From Caldilineaceae bacterium SB0661_bin_32 (lineage in GTDB: Bacteria > Chloroflexota > Anaerolineae > Caldilineales > Caldilineaceae), in NCBI GenBank assembly GCA_009841235.1, contig VXMH01000072.1:1-32306 (forward strand): DNA of 32,306 nt. The letters are read 5' to 3'. Positions 1 to 9,366 of the stretch are shown here, in pieces. Both the position numbers and the translations under genes were made by a program. Under the pieces are notes generated by a model that worked only from the letters and a program-made list of their open reading frames with translations, was not told where the DNA came from and did no database searches. How positions within the stretch are numbered: the stretch's first letter is position 1; every line of letters begins with the position of its first letter.

Positions 1-335
1 AAAACGGGACGAAGGTGATGCACTTTTGTTTTTGGGCTCCTGACCAGAGAGAAAAAGGGGAAAAGGGGGGGAAATCGGCGCGAAAAAAGGCGGCGATGGA
101 GGCGCCGCGGAAGCGGGTGTTCGAGCTGATTTTGGCCGGAAAATCGTCGCGGAGCAGCAGTATTTAGTGGTTAGTGGACGGCGGTTTCTGTACAGGTTTT
201 GTTGATATTTTGGGTGACCGTTCAAGATAGAGCAGGAACGGAACGCCCTCAGCCATGCTCGGCAATTTATTCACCATAAACTTGTGGAAGTCGAAGGGGA
301 TCGTGCCGGGGATTGGGCGCATCAGGCCGGCGGGT
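1..335. other. Left-edge stretch without an intact gene
   Basis: No complete gene is visible here. Bases 45-75 form a purine tract of A and G runs. A plus-strand frame is open from base 3 to a stop at 165-167 and could be the last 54 codons of a gene entering from the left, but its Lys/Gly/Arg-rich translation matches no family I know. On the minus strand, codons from about 350 down to 164 give a protein-like peptide (including GTIPFDFHKF and EGVPFLLYLE) with G/C-rich third positions over about 45 codons, which may be the remnant of a lost gene. Confidence 0.4.
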
Positions 336-363
336 TTGACAAATCGGTGTGGGGCTCTATGAT
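336..363 (+). promoter_or_regulatory. Sigma-70-type promoter of the PhyH/enolase operon
   Basis: TTGACA at 336-341 and TATGAT at 358-363 are separated by 16 bases. Transcription would start near 370, giving a leader of about 35 nt before the ATG at 405, which is preceded by a strong purine-rich ribosome-binding site (AGGAGAGG). It is one of the two best consensus promoters in the window. Confidence 0.65.
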
Positions 364-404
364 TCAGGCAGTGATAGGCGATTTGCAAAAAGAGGAGAGG
401 CGCA

Positions 405-1244
405 ATGAGCAACGCATGGCTTGAGAACCTGGTCACGCCGGAGGAAGAGCGCGAATTTGCCGAGCAGGGCTATATGGTCATTGAAGAAGCCATCCCGCAG
501 GACCTTGTGGAACGGGCAACCCAGGTTGTCGACCGTCTGACTGTCGACCAAAAGGCGAAAGAAGGCTTGGGCCCCAGTGATGGAATCAACATCTTTGACT
601 TCATTGGAAAGGATGACGTTTTCCTGGAACTGCTGGACTATCCGACGACTTTTCCCAAGGTCTGGGGAATATTGGGCTGGAACATTCAGCTCTACCATTC
701 GCACACGATTATCACGCCTCCCAACGCCGTATCCGGTCCTGGGCAGCAGGGATTGAACTGGCATAAAGACAGCGGGCGCCTCAACAACGAACTGGAGACC
801 GACCCGCAGCCGCGCATTTCGCTGAAAGTGGCGTTTTTTCTGACAGACACGACTGAGTTGGGCCGAGCGAACCTCTATGTAATACCCGGCAGTCATCTTC
901 TGAACAGGCTCCCTGTTGACAGTGACAAAAAGCCCAAGGGCGGCATTGCGGTACGCGCCAAGCCAGGGGACGCCGTCTTTTTCGACCGCCGCATCTGGCA
1001 TGCCTCAAGTCCGAATACATCCGACATGACGCGCAAAGTCCTGTTCTACGGATACAGTTACCGCTGGCTGCGCCCGCGCGACAATATGACGGTAGACCAT
1101 GTCATGGGTCGAATCGATCCGATCAGACAGCAGCTGCTCGGGGCGGCGCCCTCGGGCTGGCATGGGTACTCGTCGCCGAAGCCGGAAGACGTACCCTTGC
1201 GGGCGTGGATGCAGGAGAAGGCGGGGGCGAACGGTGCGGATTGA
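405..1244 (+). CDS. Phytanoyl-CoA dioxygenase (PhyH) family protein
   Basis: Predicted Fe(II)/2-oxoglutarate-dependent oxygenase of 279 aa. The double-stranded beta-helix iron triad is visible as H120-x-D122 (NWHKDSG) with the distal H199 (RRIWHASS), followed by R210, placed to bind the 2-oxoglutarate carboxylate. The N-terminal helix (TPEEEREFAEQGYMVIEEAI) is the usual opening of PhyH proteins. The ATG at 405 has a good ribosome-binding site and a consensus promoter upstream. The 3' end overlaps the next gene by 11 bases, so the two are probably translated together. The substrate cannot be read from sequence; bacterial PhyH relatives hydroxylate varied small molecules, and the dehydratase partner makes a sugar-acid or related polyol substrate conceivable. 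The family call is firm and the substrate unknown. Confidence 0.9.
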   Translation: MSNAWLENLVTPEEEREFAEQGYMVIEEAIPQDLVERATQVVDRLTVDQKAKEGLGPSDGINIFDFIGKDDVFLELLDYPTTFPKVWGILGWNIQLYHSHTIITPPNAVSGPGQQGLNWHKDSGRLNNELETDPQPRISLKVAFFLTDTTELGRANLYVIPGSHLLNRLPVDSDKKPKGGIAVRAKPGDAVFFDRRIWHASSPNTSDMTRKVLFYGYSYRWLRPRDNMTVDHVMGRIDPIRQQLLGAAPSGWHGYSSPKPEDVPLRAWMQEKAGANGAD

Positions 1245-2436
1245 GCATGTTGAGGCGATCAACCTGCTTCACCGCTATCCGAAGGGGCACCGCTTTCAGT
1301 ACGGCGGCGGCGTCTGCGACGCGCGTTTGACGACGCTGGTCCTGGTCCATACGGAGTGCGGCGCGGTCGGCGTTGGTTCGGTGTACTCGTACCCGGCGCT
1401 CGTCTATCTGATTGTGCGCGAGCAGCTGGCGCCGGCGCTGGTGGGCGAGGACCCGACGGAAGTGGAGACGCTGTGGGAGAAGATGTATGCGCTGACGCGC
1501 TGGTACGGGCGCAAGGGGGCCGCAATTTCGGCGATCGGGGGCGTGGACACGGCGCTCTGGGACATGAGGGGGCAGGCTGAAGGAAAGCCGGTTTGGGCAC
1601 TGCTGGGCGGGGAAAACGATCGCTGCCCGGCGTATGCGAGCGGGCTGCTGTGGAAGGATGACGTCAAGGCGCTTGCAGACGAGGCGAGCAGCTACATTGA
1701 CTCAGGGTTCAGACGGGTCAAGATGCGCCTGGCCCGCAGTGAAGAGTACGACAGGGCGGCGGTGGAGGCCGTGCGGGGGGCGGTCGGCGCCGAAAACGAC
1801 GTCATTGTTGACGCGTCGATGCGGTATCACCTGGAGCTGGCACGGCGGATGGGAAGTTTTCTGGCGGAGCAGAGGGTCTTCTGGTATGAGGAGCCGTTCG
1901 CGCCGGAAAATATCGACGACTTCGTCAGGCTACGGGGGACGGTTGGCGTAGCGCTGGCGGCGGGCGAGAATGAGTTCGGATTGCAGGGGTTTCGGGAGCT
2001 GATCCGGGCGGGGGCGGTGGACGTCGTTCAGCCGGACGCGTGCCGCTGCGGCGGAATCAGCGAGGTCTGGAAGGTGGGGCGGCTGGCTCAAGAGCACGGA
2101 CTCCGGTTCGCTACGCATAGCTGGAGCGATGCGGTCGCGATCGTTGCCAACGCGCACGTGGTCAGCGCGATGCCGAACGGTGTGACAGTGGAGATCGACC
2201 GGATGAACAATCCGTTTGTGGACGACTTGCTGGGGCGGCCGCTGGAGGTGGTCGACGGTGAGATTGCGCTTGGCGACCAGCCCGGTTTGGGGATTGAGCT
2301 GAATCGTGATCTGATCGAGAGGAGCAGGCTTGCGGACCCGCTGCACATTCCGGACGGCGTCTATTCGGACATGATGTTCGGTAGAGAGAATCTGCCGCGT
2401 GCAGTGCCTTATTTGGAAGGGAAGGGACAGATTTGA
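1234..2436 (+). CDS. Mandelate racemase/muconate lactonizing enzyme family protein (acid-sugar dehydratase type)
   Basis: Enolase-superfamily enzyme of 400 aa that abstracts the proton alpha to a carboxylate, most likely a sugar-acid dehydratase. I chose the GTG at 1234, which has a G-rich ribosome-binding site and gives the usual start VRIEHVEAINL; the longer open frame back to 1099 is Arg-rich read-through inside the preceding gene. Visible catalytic elements are K163-M-R165 on the second barrel strand, metal ligands D193 (IVDAS), E219 (WYEEPF) and E245 (AAGENEF), and the mandelate-racemase-type dyad D268 (QPDACRCGG) and H295 (THSWSD). All expected ligands are present, unlike the paralogue at 29957. 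The gene overlaps the PhyH gene by 11 bases. It converges on the minus-strand gene ending at 2484 with 47 bases between them and no clear terminator. Confidence 0.9.
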   Translation: MRIEHVEAINLLHRYPKGHRFQYGGGVCDARLTTLVLVHTECGAVGVGSVYSYPALVYLIVREQLAPALVGEDPTEVETLWEKMYALTRWYGRKGAAISAIGGVDTALWDMRGQAEGKPVWALLGGENDRCPAYASGLLWKDDVKALADEASSYIDSGFRRVKMRLARSEEYDRAAVEAVRGAVGAENDVIVDASMRYHLELARRMGSFLAEQRVFWYEEPFAPENIDDFVRLRGTVGVALAAGENEFGLQGFRELIRAGAVDVVQPDACRCGGISEVWKVGRLAQEHGLRFATHSWSDAVAIVANAHVVSAMPNGVTVEIDRMNNPFVDDLLGRPLEVVDGEIALGDQPGLGIELNRDLIERSRLADPLHIPDGVYSDMMFGRENLPRAVPYLEGKGQI

Positions 2437-2483
2437 ACTACTGTGGTCAGTGGATAGCGACATCTCAGGGTAAAGAGAAGAGC

Positions 2484-3839
2484 CTATTCCATATGAATGC
2501 GCGCCAGGGCGAGGCGCGCGTTTTCGCGTACGTACAGATTTGTGTCGTCCAGCGCCTTTTGCAAGGAAGAGGAGGCCGCGTCGGCGTCCCGGCCAATTTT
2601 GGCCAGCGAGAGGGCCGCGTTGTGTCGAACAAAGTGGCAGCTGTCCTTGACGAGCAGACGGGCCAGTTGAGGGACCGATTCCGCGGATCCGATGTTGCCC
2701 AGCGCTTCGGCAGCGTTCCGACGCACCCACTCAGAGTCATCCGCAAGAGAGTCGACGAGGAAGGGCACTGCGTTCCCGGCGGGGCGGCCAACGTCTCCGA
2801 GGATGTCTGCCGCCGCCGCGCGAAGCGGCCAATCTTCTGACCTCAGCAGCTCCAGCAGATAGGGTACAGCAGCTGCCCCTTGGGCGCTGAGTCCGTAACC
2901 AGAAAAGAGCTGGCTGGGATTCGTATGCTGGGCGGCTTGATTGTGATCGAGGAGCTCAAGGGCTTCTCTTGACAACCTTTCGGTTAACGCTGCCGATCCT
3001 TTCGGTCCCTGGCTGGCAAGCCGGTAGACGTCCTCCATCTGTTCGGGCTCGGACAGACCCCTGCTTTCCACTCTCAGAGCGTCATCAGTCCTGACGGCCG
3101 AGCCGTTCATTTGGCTGGCGGCGTCCTGACTGCCGCAAGAGAGTTCGTTTCCCAAGTACCAATTCCATACGCTGCGCCAGAGCCGGGGCAGTTCTTCACC
3201 TGCCGCCGATTCGCTCCATGAAGGGTTGGTACTGTGCCAGCCAGGAGCGGTCGGTTCCGCCATGCGGCAGAAGAGGAACTTGATCATGTAGCGGTTGCGA
3301 TCGGTATGGTTGGTCGCGGCGCGGTGCCACAGGTCGTAGTGGACGATTGTTACGGCGCCGGCATCGCCGGACAGTAAAACCTCTTCCCGTTTTTCGGCCT
3401 GGTCGCGGCTCGTATAGTATTGGGAAGCGGGCAGGACAGATGTAGGACCCATTTCAACGTTGACGTCCTGGGGATAGTAGAAGGCCATCGCCCAGCGAGT
3501 GCGGTGGTGGCGCACGTTCTGATCGTCTTCGTAGCTGTCCTGATGGTGGCGCTGGCCTTCCTGCCGGGGCGGGGTCAGATGGCAATGGCGGTGCGGGTGC
3601 ATTGCGTAGCCGGGGCCGAGGATGCTGGTCAAGGCGCCGGTGACCGCCGGGTGTGTAAGGAGGTCGGCCAGCTGGGGGATTGCGGGCAGGATATCGTTGC
3701 CGGGGTTCCCTGTCGTTGAGAAGATTTCCTCAGCCTGGGCGCGAACGGATTCATGAAAGGCCGGCGTAAACGCGGCATTTACTTTCACATAGCCATTGAC
3801 GATGAATTCCTGCATCTGCGAATCGTTGAGAAGCTTCAT
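2484..3839 (-). CDS. PhyH-family oxygenase fused to C-terminal HEAT repeats
   Basis: A 451-aa protein. The open frame extends back to 4340, but that part is antisense to the ABC gene. The start is the ATG at 3839, with AGGAG 9 bases upstream and the typical opening MKLLNDSQMQEFIVNGYVKV. Residues 1 to about 230 form a PhyH-like Fe(II)/2-oxoglutarate oxygenase with H99-x-D101 (RHHQDSYED), distal H172 (DLWHRAATNH) and R181/R183. Residues about 235-310 are a polar linker. Residues about 318-450 contain four HEAT repeats of PBS-lyase type (for example VPYLLELLRSEDWPLRAAAA and WVRRNAAEALGNIGSAESV). HEAT repeats usually mediate protein contacts, so the oxygenase may act on or be held by a protein partner; that is inference. 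The gene is divergent from the ABC transporter and shares its 136-bp upstream region. Confidence 0.88.
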   Translation of the reverse strand: MKLLNDSQMQEFIVNGYVKVNAAFTPAFHESVRAQAEEIFSTTGNPGNDILPAIPQLADLLTHPAVTGALTSILGPGYAMHPHRHCHLTPPRQEGQRHHQDSYEDDQNVRHHRTRWAMAFYYPQDVNVEMGPTSVLPASQYYTSRDQAEKREEVLLSGDAGAVTIVHYDLWHRAATNHTDRNRYMIKFLFCRMAEPTAPGWHSTNPSWSESAAGEELPRLWRSVWNWYLGNELSCGSQDAASQMNGSAVRTDDALRVESRGLSEPEQMEDVYRLASQGPKGSAALTERLSREALELLDHNQAAQHTNPSQLFSGYGLSAQGAAAVPYLLELLRSEDWPLRAAAADILGDVGRPAGNAVPFLVDSLADDSEWVRRNAAEALGNIGSAESVPQLARLLVKDSCHFVRHNAALSLAKIGRDADAASSSLQKALDDTNLYVRENARLALARIHME

Positions 3840-3904
3840 CTCTGGCAACTCCTGTTCCGGGGGAGGGTGGTTGGCAAGTCGTTGACATGAGGAAGAGAAA
3901 CGGT

Positions 3905-3936
3905 TTGGCAACCGCAGCGTATTTGTAAGTATAACA
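3905..3936. promoter_or_regulatory. Divergent promoter region with overlapping -10 elements
   Basis: On the plus strand TATAAC (3930-3935) follows TTGGCA (3905-3910) with a long 19-base spacer and could serve the ABC operon. On the minus strand the same bases read TGTTATACT (3936 to 3928), an extended -10 for the PhyH-HEAT gene. A separate TTGACA at 3882-3887 has no matching -10 on the plus strand. The two -10 boxes overlap, so only one polymerase could open the site at a time. Confidence 0.4.
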
Positions 3937-3975
3937 TGCCGGATTCTCAAGTCCTGGCAGTTCAAGGGCCCAAAT

Positions 3976-4779
3976 GTGCCATCCCTTTTCGAAGCGAGAC
4001 TAAATGAAATGAGCCAGACCACCGCAGCAGAGACGCCTGCTATCCAAGACCAACCGGCGGAGGGAAGCAGGTTGGAAAAACGTGAATCGGAGGGGGTGAC
4101 CACGCCGATTGTGGTCGCTGAGAACATCCATAAGACATTTCGCAGCGGCGAGATCGAAGTACACGCGCTGCGAGGGGTGGACTTAACGATCGGGACCGGC
4201 GAGATGGTGGCGATCATGGGTCCGTCGGGCTGCGGCAAGACGACTTTGCTCAATGCGCTGTCCGGGCTGGACAGTTTCGACGACGGCCAGGTGACGATTG
4301 AGGGTACGTCGCTGGCAGACATGAATGACCGCAGACGCACTGATTACCGGGCGAGGCGGATGGGGTTCGTCTTCCAGTCTTTTAATCTGCTGCCGGTGAT
4401 TTCCGCGGTCGAAAATGTTGAAATGCCGCTTCTTGTCAGCGGTGTGCGGCCGGCGGAGGCACGCAGGCGATCTTTGAAGAGCCTGGAAAGCGTCGGGTTG
4501 GCCGACCGTGCATCTCACCGGCCAATGCAACTATCCGGCGGACAGATCCAGAGGGTAACGATCGCGAGGGCGCTGGTGAATAACCCGGCGCTGGTCTGGG
4601 CGGACGAGCCGACAGGCAATCTGGACGTGGGAAGTTCGACGGAAGTGCTGGGGTTGATGCAGCAGTTGAACCGGGAGGAGGGGCAGACCTTCGTCATCGT
4701 CACGCATGATCCGCAGGTGGCGGCCCTATGCGGACGCATCGTGCGCATGAAGGACGGGGAGATCGCGGCAAATGAGTAG
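3976..4779 (+). CDS. ABC transporter ATP-binding protein, MacB/LolD type
   Basis: Cytoplasmic ATPase subunit, 267 aa from the GTG at 3976; the ATG at 4009 (residue 12) is an equally reasonable start, and neither has a strong ribosome-binding site. Visible motifs are Walker [10 protein letters not shown] (82-90), the Q-loop VFQSFNLLP (Q134), the signature LSGGQIQRV (186-194, with Ile where Gln is usual), Walker [14 protein letters not shown] (205-217, catalytic E211) and the switch His H244 (VTHD). The first 45 residues are a polar extension ahead of the usual family start. Its stop overlaps the start of the FtsX-type permease by 8 bases, so the two are co-translated and form one exporter or mechanotransmission complex. 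MacB/LolD ATPases power FtsX-fold permeases that act on substrates at the outer face of the membrane. Substrate unknown. Confidence 0.92.
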   Translation: MPSLFEARLNEMSQTTAAETPAIQDQPAEGSRLEKRESEGVTTPIVVAENIHKTFRSGEIEVHALRGVDLTIGTGEMVAIMGPSGCGKTTLLNALSGLDSFDDGQVTIEGTSLADMNDRRRTDYRARRMGFVFQSFNLLPVISAVENVEMPLLVSGVRPAEARRRSLKSLESVGLADRASHRPMQLSGGQIQRVTIARALVNNPALVWADEPTGNLDVGSSTEVLGLMQQLNREEGQTFVIVTHDPQVAALCGRIVRMKDGEIAANE

Positions 4780-7700
4780 CTTTCTCAACTCGGTTGCCCT
4801 ATATCTGGCGGTTGCGCTTGGCCTGATCCTGGCCGGCGCGGCCCTCATTTCGCTGCGGAATCCGATTATCGGCAAGCTGGGGATTCGCAATATCCCGAGG
4901 CGGCCCACGCAGTCGGCACTGATCGTCTTCGGACTCACACTGAGCACGATGATCATCGTTTCGGCGCTCAGCCTGGGCGATACGCTGGACAATACGGTCC
5001 GGCGCCAGACGATTGACGCATACGGGCAGATTGACCAGGTTGTTTCGCCGCCGTTTCTGATGGACCTGACGCAGTTGGCAGACGGCGGCACGATCGACCC
5101 TGACGGGGCAAGCAGTCCGGAAAGCGCGGCGCTGTTGAATGCGCTGACCGGCGGCGACATCAACGCCTTGATTGCAATCCTGGACGAGGGGTTGCCGGGC
5201 ATTACGGAGGAACGGAAGGCGCAGTTGCAGGAGGATGCGGCATCGTATCCCCTGATCGACGGGGTAGCCGGTTCGATTCTCTTTCCAACGATCATTCGCA
5301 ACGTAAATACGGGGCAGGGGGAGCCGCTGGGCTTCATTTTTGCTGTGGATGAGGGCTACGATACCGGTTTCGGGCTGCACGACATTGACGGTGAACCGGT
5401 GCGGACGGCCGACCTGCGCGATGGCATTGGCGACGTCTTTGTCGATCTTGTCGGGCTGTGGGAGCAGTCCGGAGAGACAGCGGAGGCGATCGGGACGGCA
5501 ATGGGGCTGGAAGAGACCGGCCTGGTCGGGACGGCGCTGGCGCTTGGCGCGGCGGGGGCGGTGCTGCTGCAGGAGGAAGGGCCCAGTTTCACACTGCGGC
5601 AGTTGGCGCTTCCCGTAGAGGTCCTGAGAAACCTTGGGTTCCCCAGCGAGATACTTGATGAGATTGACTCTGACGTGATCAGCCTGGAGGGGCTTGGGAT
5701 AACGGACGAGGAGCTGGCCGAACTTAATCTGGACCCTGACGCTCCAATTACAGTGCCAACACTGCCGATGCTCGGCTTCGACGTACCCAACCAGCAGGAG
5801 CTGATCATTGCGGCGACGGAGGCGCTCAGCTCAATAAACCTGAACACACTGGGGCAGGACGTTGACGAGAGGCTCGGTCAGTTCGGGCTACAGCTGCGTC
5901 AAGGAGAGGTGTACCTGAACGAGCTTGGGGCTCTGCAGCTCGATGCGCGAGCGGGCGACCTGCTGGAGATCTTCATAGGCCCGATTCCGGTCCCGTATAG
6001 AGTACGGGCGGTGGTGGCCGAGGCCGGACCGTTGGGCGCGGTCCTGCCTGTTGTAATGATGCACACGGATGAGGCGCAGAAGCTGCTCTTCATGCCGGGC
6101 AAGGTTAACAACATTCTGATTTCGAACGCGGGCGACGAAGTCAGTGGAATGGTCCACACGGCTGAGGTGAGCGACCAGCTGCGGGCGCTGTCTCTCAACG
6201 AGGAACGGCTGGCCGGCCTATTGGAGGTTCTGCGCAGGCCTGGAATTGCCGAGGTCATACGCAAGGAGTCTGCCGCGCCGGTCAACCCGCTGTTCGACGA
6301 CGACGTGCCGGATTTCATCATGCAGATCGCGGGGATGTGGACGCAGGCGACGAGCTTCGAGTCAGACCTTGAGATACTGGTTGACTACGTCACCGGTCCG
6401 CCGGAGGGCGACATTCCGATTGCGTTGCGAGGGGCGTTGAGCAGCGGAGCAGTTCAGGACTGGCTGAGATCACTGCCGTTGGGGAACGATGACAGGCGTG
6501 CGCTTGATGCGAGCATGGCCAATCTGCGGGACTTTGATGTACTCTCGCCGCTGAGCAAGCAGTTCGTCACAGACATAGCAGAAATCGGCGGCATCGCGTT
6601 GGGGACAGTGTTTTCGAGCTTCGGGATTCTCTCGATATTTGCGGGCGTGCTGTTGATCTTCCTGATCTTCGTGATGCTGGCGGCAGAACGCCGCAGCGAA
6701 TTGGGCATTGCGCGAGCGGTAGGAATGAGACGCGTGCACCTGGTGCAGATGTTTGTCACCGAAGGGCTGGTATACGATCTTGCGGCGGCGCTGGTGGGCC
6801 TTGGACTGGGCCTGCTTGTTTCGTATGGCATGATTGGATTCATGAGCGGTCTCCTCAACAACATTGTGCAGCGTGTCGAGGGGGCCTCGGCGCCGATCCG
6901 CTTCTACTGGCACGCGGCGCCTTCTTCTCTCATCGTTGCCTATTGCCTGGGCGTCATTCTTACGTTCGTGGTGGTTACGGTTGCGTCGTGGAACGTGAGC
7001 CGCCTCAACATCATTTCAGCGATCCGCAACTTACCGGACACCTCAAACGGAAAAAGGCTGGGCGTCACAGGAGTTTCGCTACGCGGGTTGGCGCTCATCT
7101 TCCTGCTCGGGGCCGGCGGGTATCTGACATGGCTGGGCCGGGATTACGGACAGACGGTTGCTTTTATCGGCGCCACTTTGCTGCTGGTCGGCGTAGGCTG
7201 GGGAGGCGCGTGGTTGGGCCGTCGTTGGCGTTCGGGACAGGCCGCGCTTCGCCTCCGCCTGGCATATACATTCGTTGGCGTGGGCCTGCTTACCCTGTGG
7301 GGCGTGCCGTGGAGCAGTGTGCTCGACGCGGACCTGCCGTGGTTCAACCAGAACCCCGGTTTCACGCTGCTATCGTTTGCACTGAGCGGGCCGTTTATTA
7401 TAATCGGCGCGATTATGGTGGTCATGTTCAACGCCGACAGCCTTGCGGGCCTGTTTGTGCGGCTGGTGGGAGGAATCGGGCCGCTGACGCCAGTGCTGAA
7501 GACGGCGGTAGCCTACCCTCTGAGCAATCGATTTCGGACAGGGACGGCGATGCTGCTGTTTGCAATGGTAATTACGACGGTGACGGTGATGAGCGTGGTG
7601 ATTCGGGCGACCGAGGTCGTGACCGAGCCAGACGAACAGCGCACGGCCGGTTTCGACATCGTCATGTCGCCGAGCCTGCTCAGTCTTTTCGACCCGGTCA

Positions 7701-8902
7701 CGGACATCCATGAGGAGGCGGAGAGGCGAGCTGATTTTCCCAGTGACAGGCTGGCGGTTCTGGGAACCGTTGCACGCATGGGCGTCACGGCGGAGCAGCT
7801 TGAGCCGGCTGGCAGTGGAATAGACAGTAGTTTGACGGTTTACATGGCCGGCATTGATGAAGGCTATGCGAAGCAGGCCGCGCTGCACTACGGATTCCAG
7901 ATGCGTGCGGAGGGTTTCGGGAGCGACGAGGCGATCTGGCAGGCGCTGGCAGAGCGGGATGACGTCGCGGTGGTTACATCAAGGTGGGTCGAAGAGCCTC
8001 CTGCGGAAGATGGTGACGCGCCCGGGGACAGGACTGGCAGAGGAGGGCGCTCGAACGGGCCCCCTTGGCGCAGGGGAATGGCGTTGCAGGGATTCTATCT
8101 GGAGGAGGGAGGAACGCTCCCCCATGTAGTGGTTGAGCTCAGCAACCGGCCCGACAGGCTGACGACTGGTGCGGGATTCGAACTGGGCGGAGTACAGGCA
8201 GAGGTCACGACCAGCAGTCCGACCGGAGTAGAGGACGGGGAAGTGGTGACGCACAAGGTACAGGTCATCGGCGTTCTTGCGGAGGACGATACGCTGGCTG
8301 AGGCCAGTTTCCAGATGAACCGGCGGATCCTGGATATTCTCAATGGGGAACCGGTGAAGCCTGACGTTTTCTATGCGAAGGTGGTGGAAGGCGAGAGCGT
8401 GGGCGAAACGGCGCAAGCCCTGGAGAAGTCGATGTTGAGCAGCGGATTGAACGCAGCACCTCTCTCCGAGCTATTTGCGGCCGGACAGGCGATTTTGCGG
8501 GGGATTCTGGGCTTGTTCCAGGGTTTTCTGGCCTTGGGGCTGGTGGTCGGCATCGCCGGTCTGGGCGTGATCAGCAGCAGGACTGTGGTTGAAAGGCGGC
8601 AGCAGATCGGCGTTTTGCGGGCAATTGGCTATCCGTCAGGCACAGTGGCGCTGTTGTTTGTCCTGGAGGCCAACTTCATCGCGCTCACGGGGATTCTTGT
8701 GGGTGGAATCACGGGCCTGATACTGGGCGACAAGACGATCGGCCAGGCGTATGACCTGGCGACGCAGTTGAGTTTTCCGACGCCGTGGCTGACGATTGCG
8801 GGGATGCTGGCGGCGGCGTGGCTCTTCTCGCTGCTGACTACGATATTACCGGCGTGGCAGGCGTCGCGGATTTACCCGGCGGAGGCGCTGCGGTATGAGT
8901 GA
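4772..8902 (+). CDS. Double FtsX-domain ABC transporter permease (1376 aa)
   Basis: Very large inner-membrane permease of the FtsX/MacB superfamily. Two transmembrane segments lie at about residues 7-27 and 48-68, followed by an extracytoplasmic region of about 530 residues (about 70-600) rich in Asp, Glu, Gly and Leu. The first FtsX core is at about 605-760, with the characteristic [16 protein letters not shown]. Several further membrane spans follow at about 766-960, then a second extracytoplasmic domain, and the second FtsX core at about 1240-1376 ([17 protein letters not shown]) ends in [19 protein letters not shown]. One polypeptide therefore carries what is two permease copies in MacB-like dimers, a known arrangement in Chloroflexota and Actinomycetota. 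It starts within the ATPase stop codon region (8-base overlap). The substrate may be lipoproteins, peptides or lipids but cannot be read from sequence. No fusion protein gene is adjacent; the nearest is at 24930. Confidence 0.92.
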   Translation: MSSFLNSVALYLAVALGLILAGAALISLRNPIIGKLGIRNIPRRPTQSALIVFGLTLSTMIIVSALSLGDTLDNTVRRQTIDAYGQIDQVVSPPFLMDLTQLADGGTIDPDGASSPESAALLNALTGGDINALIAILDEGLPGITEERKAQLQEDAASYPLIDGVAGSILFPTIIRNVNTGQGEPLGFIFAVDEGYDTGFGLHDIDGEPVRTADLRDGIGDVFVDLVGLWEQSGETAEAIGTAMGLEETGLVGTALALGAAGAVLLQEEGPSFTLRQLALPVEVLRNLGFPSEILDEIDSDVISLEGLGITDEELAELNLDPDAPITVPTLPMLGFDVPNQQELIIAATEALSSINLNTLGQDVDERLGQFGLQLRQGEVYLNELGALQLDARAGDLLEIFIGPIPVPYRVRAVVAEAGPLGAVLPVVMMHTDEAQKLLFMPGKVNNILISNAGDEVSGMVHTAEVSDQLRALSLNEERLAGLLEVLRRPGIAEVIRKESAAPVNPLFDDDVPDFIMQIAGMWTQATSFESDLEILVDYVTGPPEGDIPIALRGALSSGAVQDWLRSLPLGNDDRRALDASMANLRDFDVLSPLSKQFVTDIAEIGGIALGTVFSSFGILSIFAGVLLIFLIFVMLAAERRSELGIARAVGMRRVHLVQMFVTEGLVYDLAAALVGLGLGLLVSYGMIGFMSGLLNNIVQRVEGASAPIRFYWHAAPSSLIVAYCLGVILTFVVVTVASWNVSRLNIISAIRNLPDTSNGKRLGVTGVSLRGLALIFLLGAGGYLTWLGRDYGQTVAFIGATLLLVGVGWGGAWLGRRWRSGQAALRLRLAYTFVGVGLLTLWGVPWSSVLDADLPWFNQNPGFTLLSFALSGPFIIIGAIMVVMFNADSLAGLFVRLVGGIGPLTPVLKTAVAYPLSNRFRTGTAMLLFAMVITTVTVMSVVIRATEVVTEPDEQRTAGFDIVMSPSLLSLFDPVTDIHEEAERRADFPSDRLAVLGTVARMGVTAEQLEPAGSGIDSSLTVYMAGIDEGYAKQAALHYGFQMRAEGFGSDEAIWQALAERDDVAVVTSRWVEEPPAEDGDAPGDRTGRGGRSNGPPWRRGMALQGFYLEEGGTLPHVVVELSNRPDRLTTGAGFELGGVQAEVTTSSPTGVEDGEVVTHKVQVIGVLAEDDTLAEASFQMNRRILDILNGEPVKPDVFYAKVVEGESVGETAQALEKSMLSSGLNAAPLSELFAAGQAILRGILGLFQGFLALGLVVGIAGLGVISSRTVVERRQQIGVLRAIGYPSGTVALLFVLEANFIALTGILVGGITGLILGDKTIGQAYDLATQLSFPTPWLTIAGMLAAAWLFSLLTTILPAWQASRIYPAEALRYE

Positions 8903-8920
8903 GTGGGGCGGAGCGGGCGC

Positions 8921-8946
8921 GGGCAGGGGCGAGGTCTGCCCCTACG
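8921..8946. repeat. GC-rich hairpin ending in GCCCCTACG (REP-like)
   Basis: AGGGGC (8925-8930) pairs with GCCCCT (8938-8943) around a 7-base loop; GGGCAG/CTGCCC offers an alternative pairing of the same bases. It lies just after the permease stop and has no T-tract, so it is not a typical intrinsic terminator. From memory, hairpins ending in GCCCCTACG recur between genes in many Chloroflexota genomes; this is one copy and needs a genome-wide count. Confidence 0.4.
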
Positions 8947-9035
8947 TTTCGGGCAATCTCTCAAAAAGTTGACGCGATAGGATGCGATTGCCCTTACAGC
9001 CTTATCCCAGCCATGGGACATCAACCGTAAGTATA

Positions 9036-9044
9036 TGGTATAGT
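9036..9044 (+). promoter_or_regulatory. Extended -10 promoter of the toxin-antitoxin operon
   Basis: TGGTATAGT (TG at 9036-9037, -10 hexamer TATAGT at 9039-9044) has the TGn extended -10 form. The expected -35 position holds only a weak GGACAT (9016-9021). Transcription would begin near 9051, about 30 bases before the toxin ATG at 9082. Confidence 0.5.
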
Positions 9045-9081
9045 GGGGCGCGACAACGACAGGGCAATAATTGGACAGGGC

Positions 9082-9366
9082 ATGAAAATAGGCGAGTTGC
9101 TATGGCCCCAGGACAGAACCGATCACATTGCACGACACGGCATTACAATAGATGAAGTCGAGGAAGTGTGCTTCGGTCGTCCACTGGTTCAACGTGCTAA
9201 ATCCCGAGGAGAAAATCCAGTCTACTATATTTTGGGACAAACAGATGCGGGCCGCTACCTGTTCTGTGTAGCAATTCAATTTCCTGATGGCAGAGGACTC
9301 CCTGTCACTGCCAGAGCGATGACCGGCAGGGAAAGACGGCGATATAGACAGTGGAGGAGTCGATGA
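9082..9366 (+). CDS. BrnT-like toxin of a type II toxin-antitoxin pair
   Basis: A 94-aa basic protein. I place the start at the ATG at 9082, preceded by GGACAGGG; the GTG at 9043 lies inside the promoter. The fold signature of BrnT-like RelE-superfamily RNases is visible: an N-terminal segment with IARHGITIDEVEEV, a central strand YYILGQTDAGRYLFCVAI, and the C-terminal ARAMTGRERRRYRQ, where BrnT proteins carry the R-x-M/T-x-x-E-R-x-x-Y element. Relatives cleave mRNA; here that is inferred. Its stop overlaps the antitoxin start as ATGA, which fits toxin-first BrnTA order. The sequence is diverged from textbook BrnT, so a close hypothetical family is possible. Confidence 0.72.
   Translation: MKIGELLWPQDRTDHIARHGITIDEVEEVCFGRPLVQRAKSRGENPVYYILGQTDAGRYLFCVAIQFPDGRGLPVTARAMTGRERRRYRQWRSR

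Noticed and set aside
3840..4340. Extension of the PhyH-HEAT frame upstream of 3839
   Set aside because: This part is antisense to the ABC gene and the promoter region. The ATG at 3839 has a ribosome-binding site and the family-typical opening.
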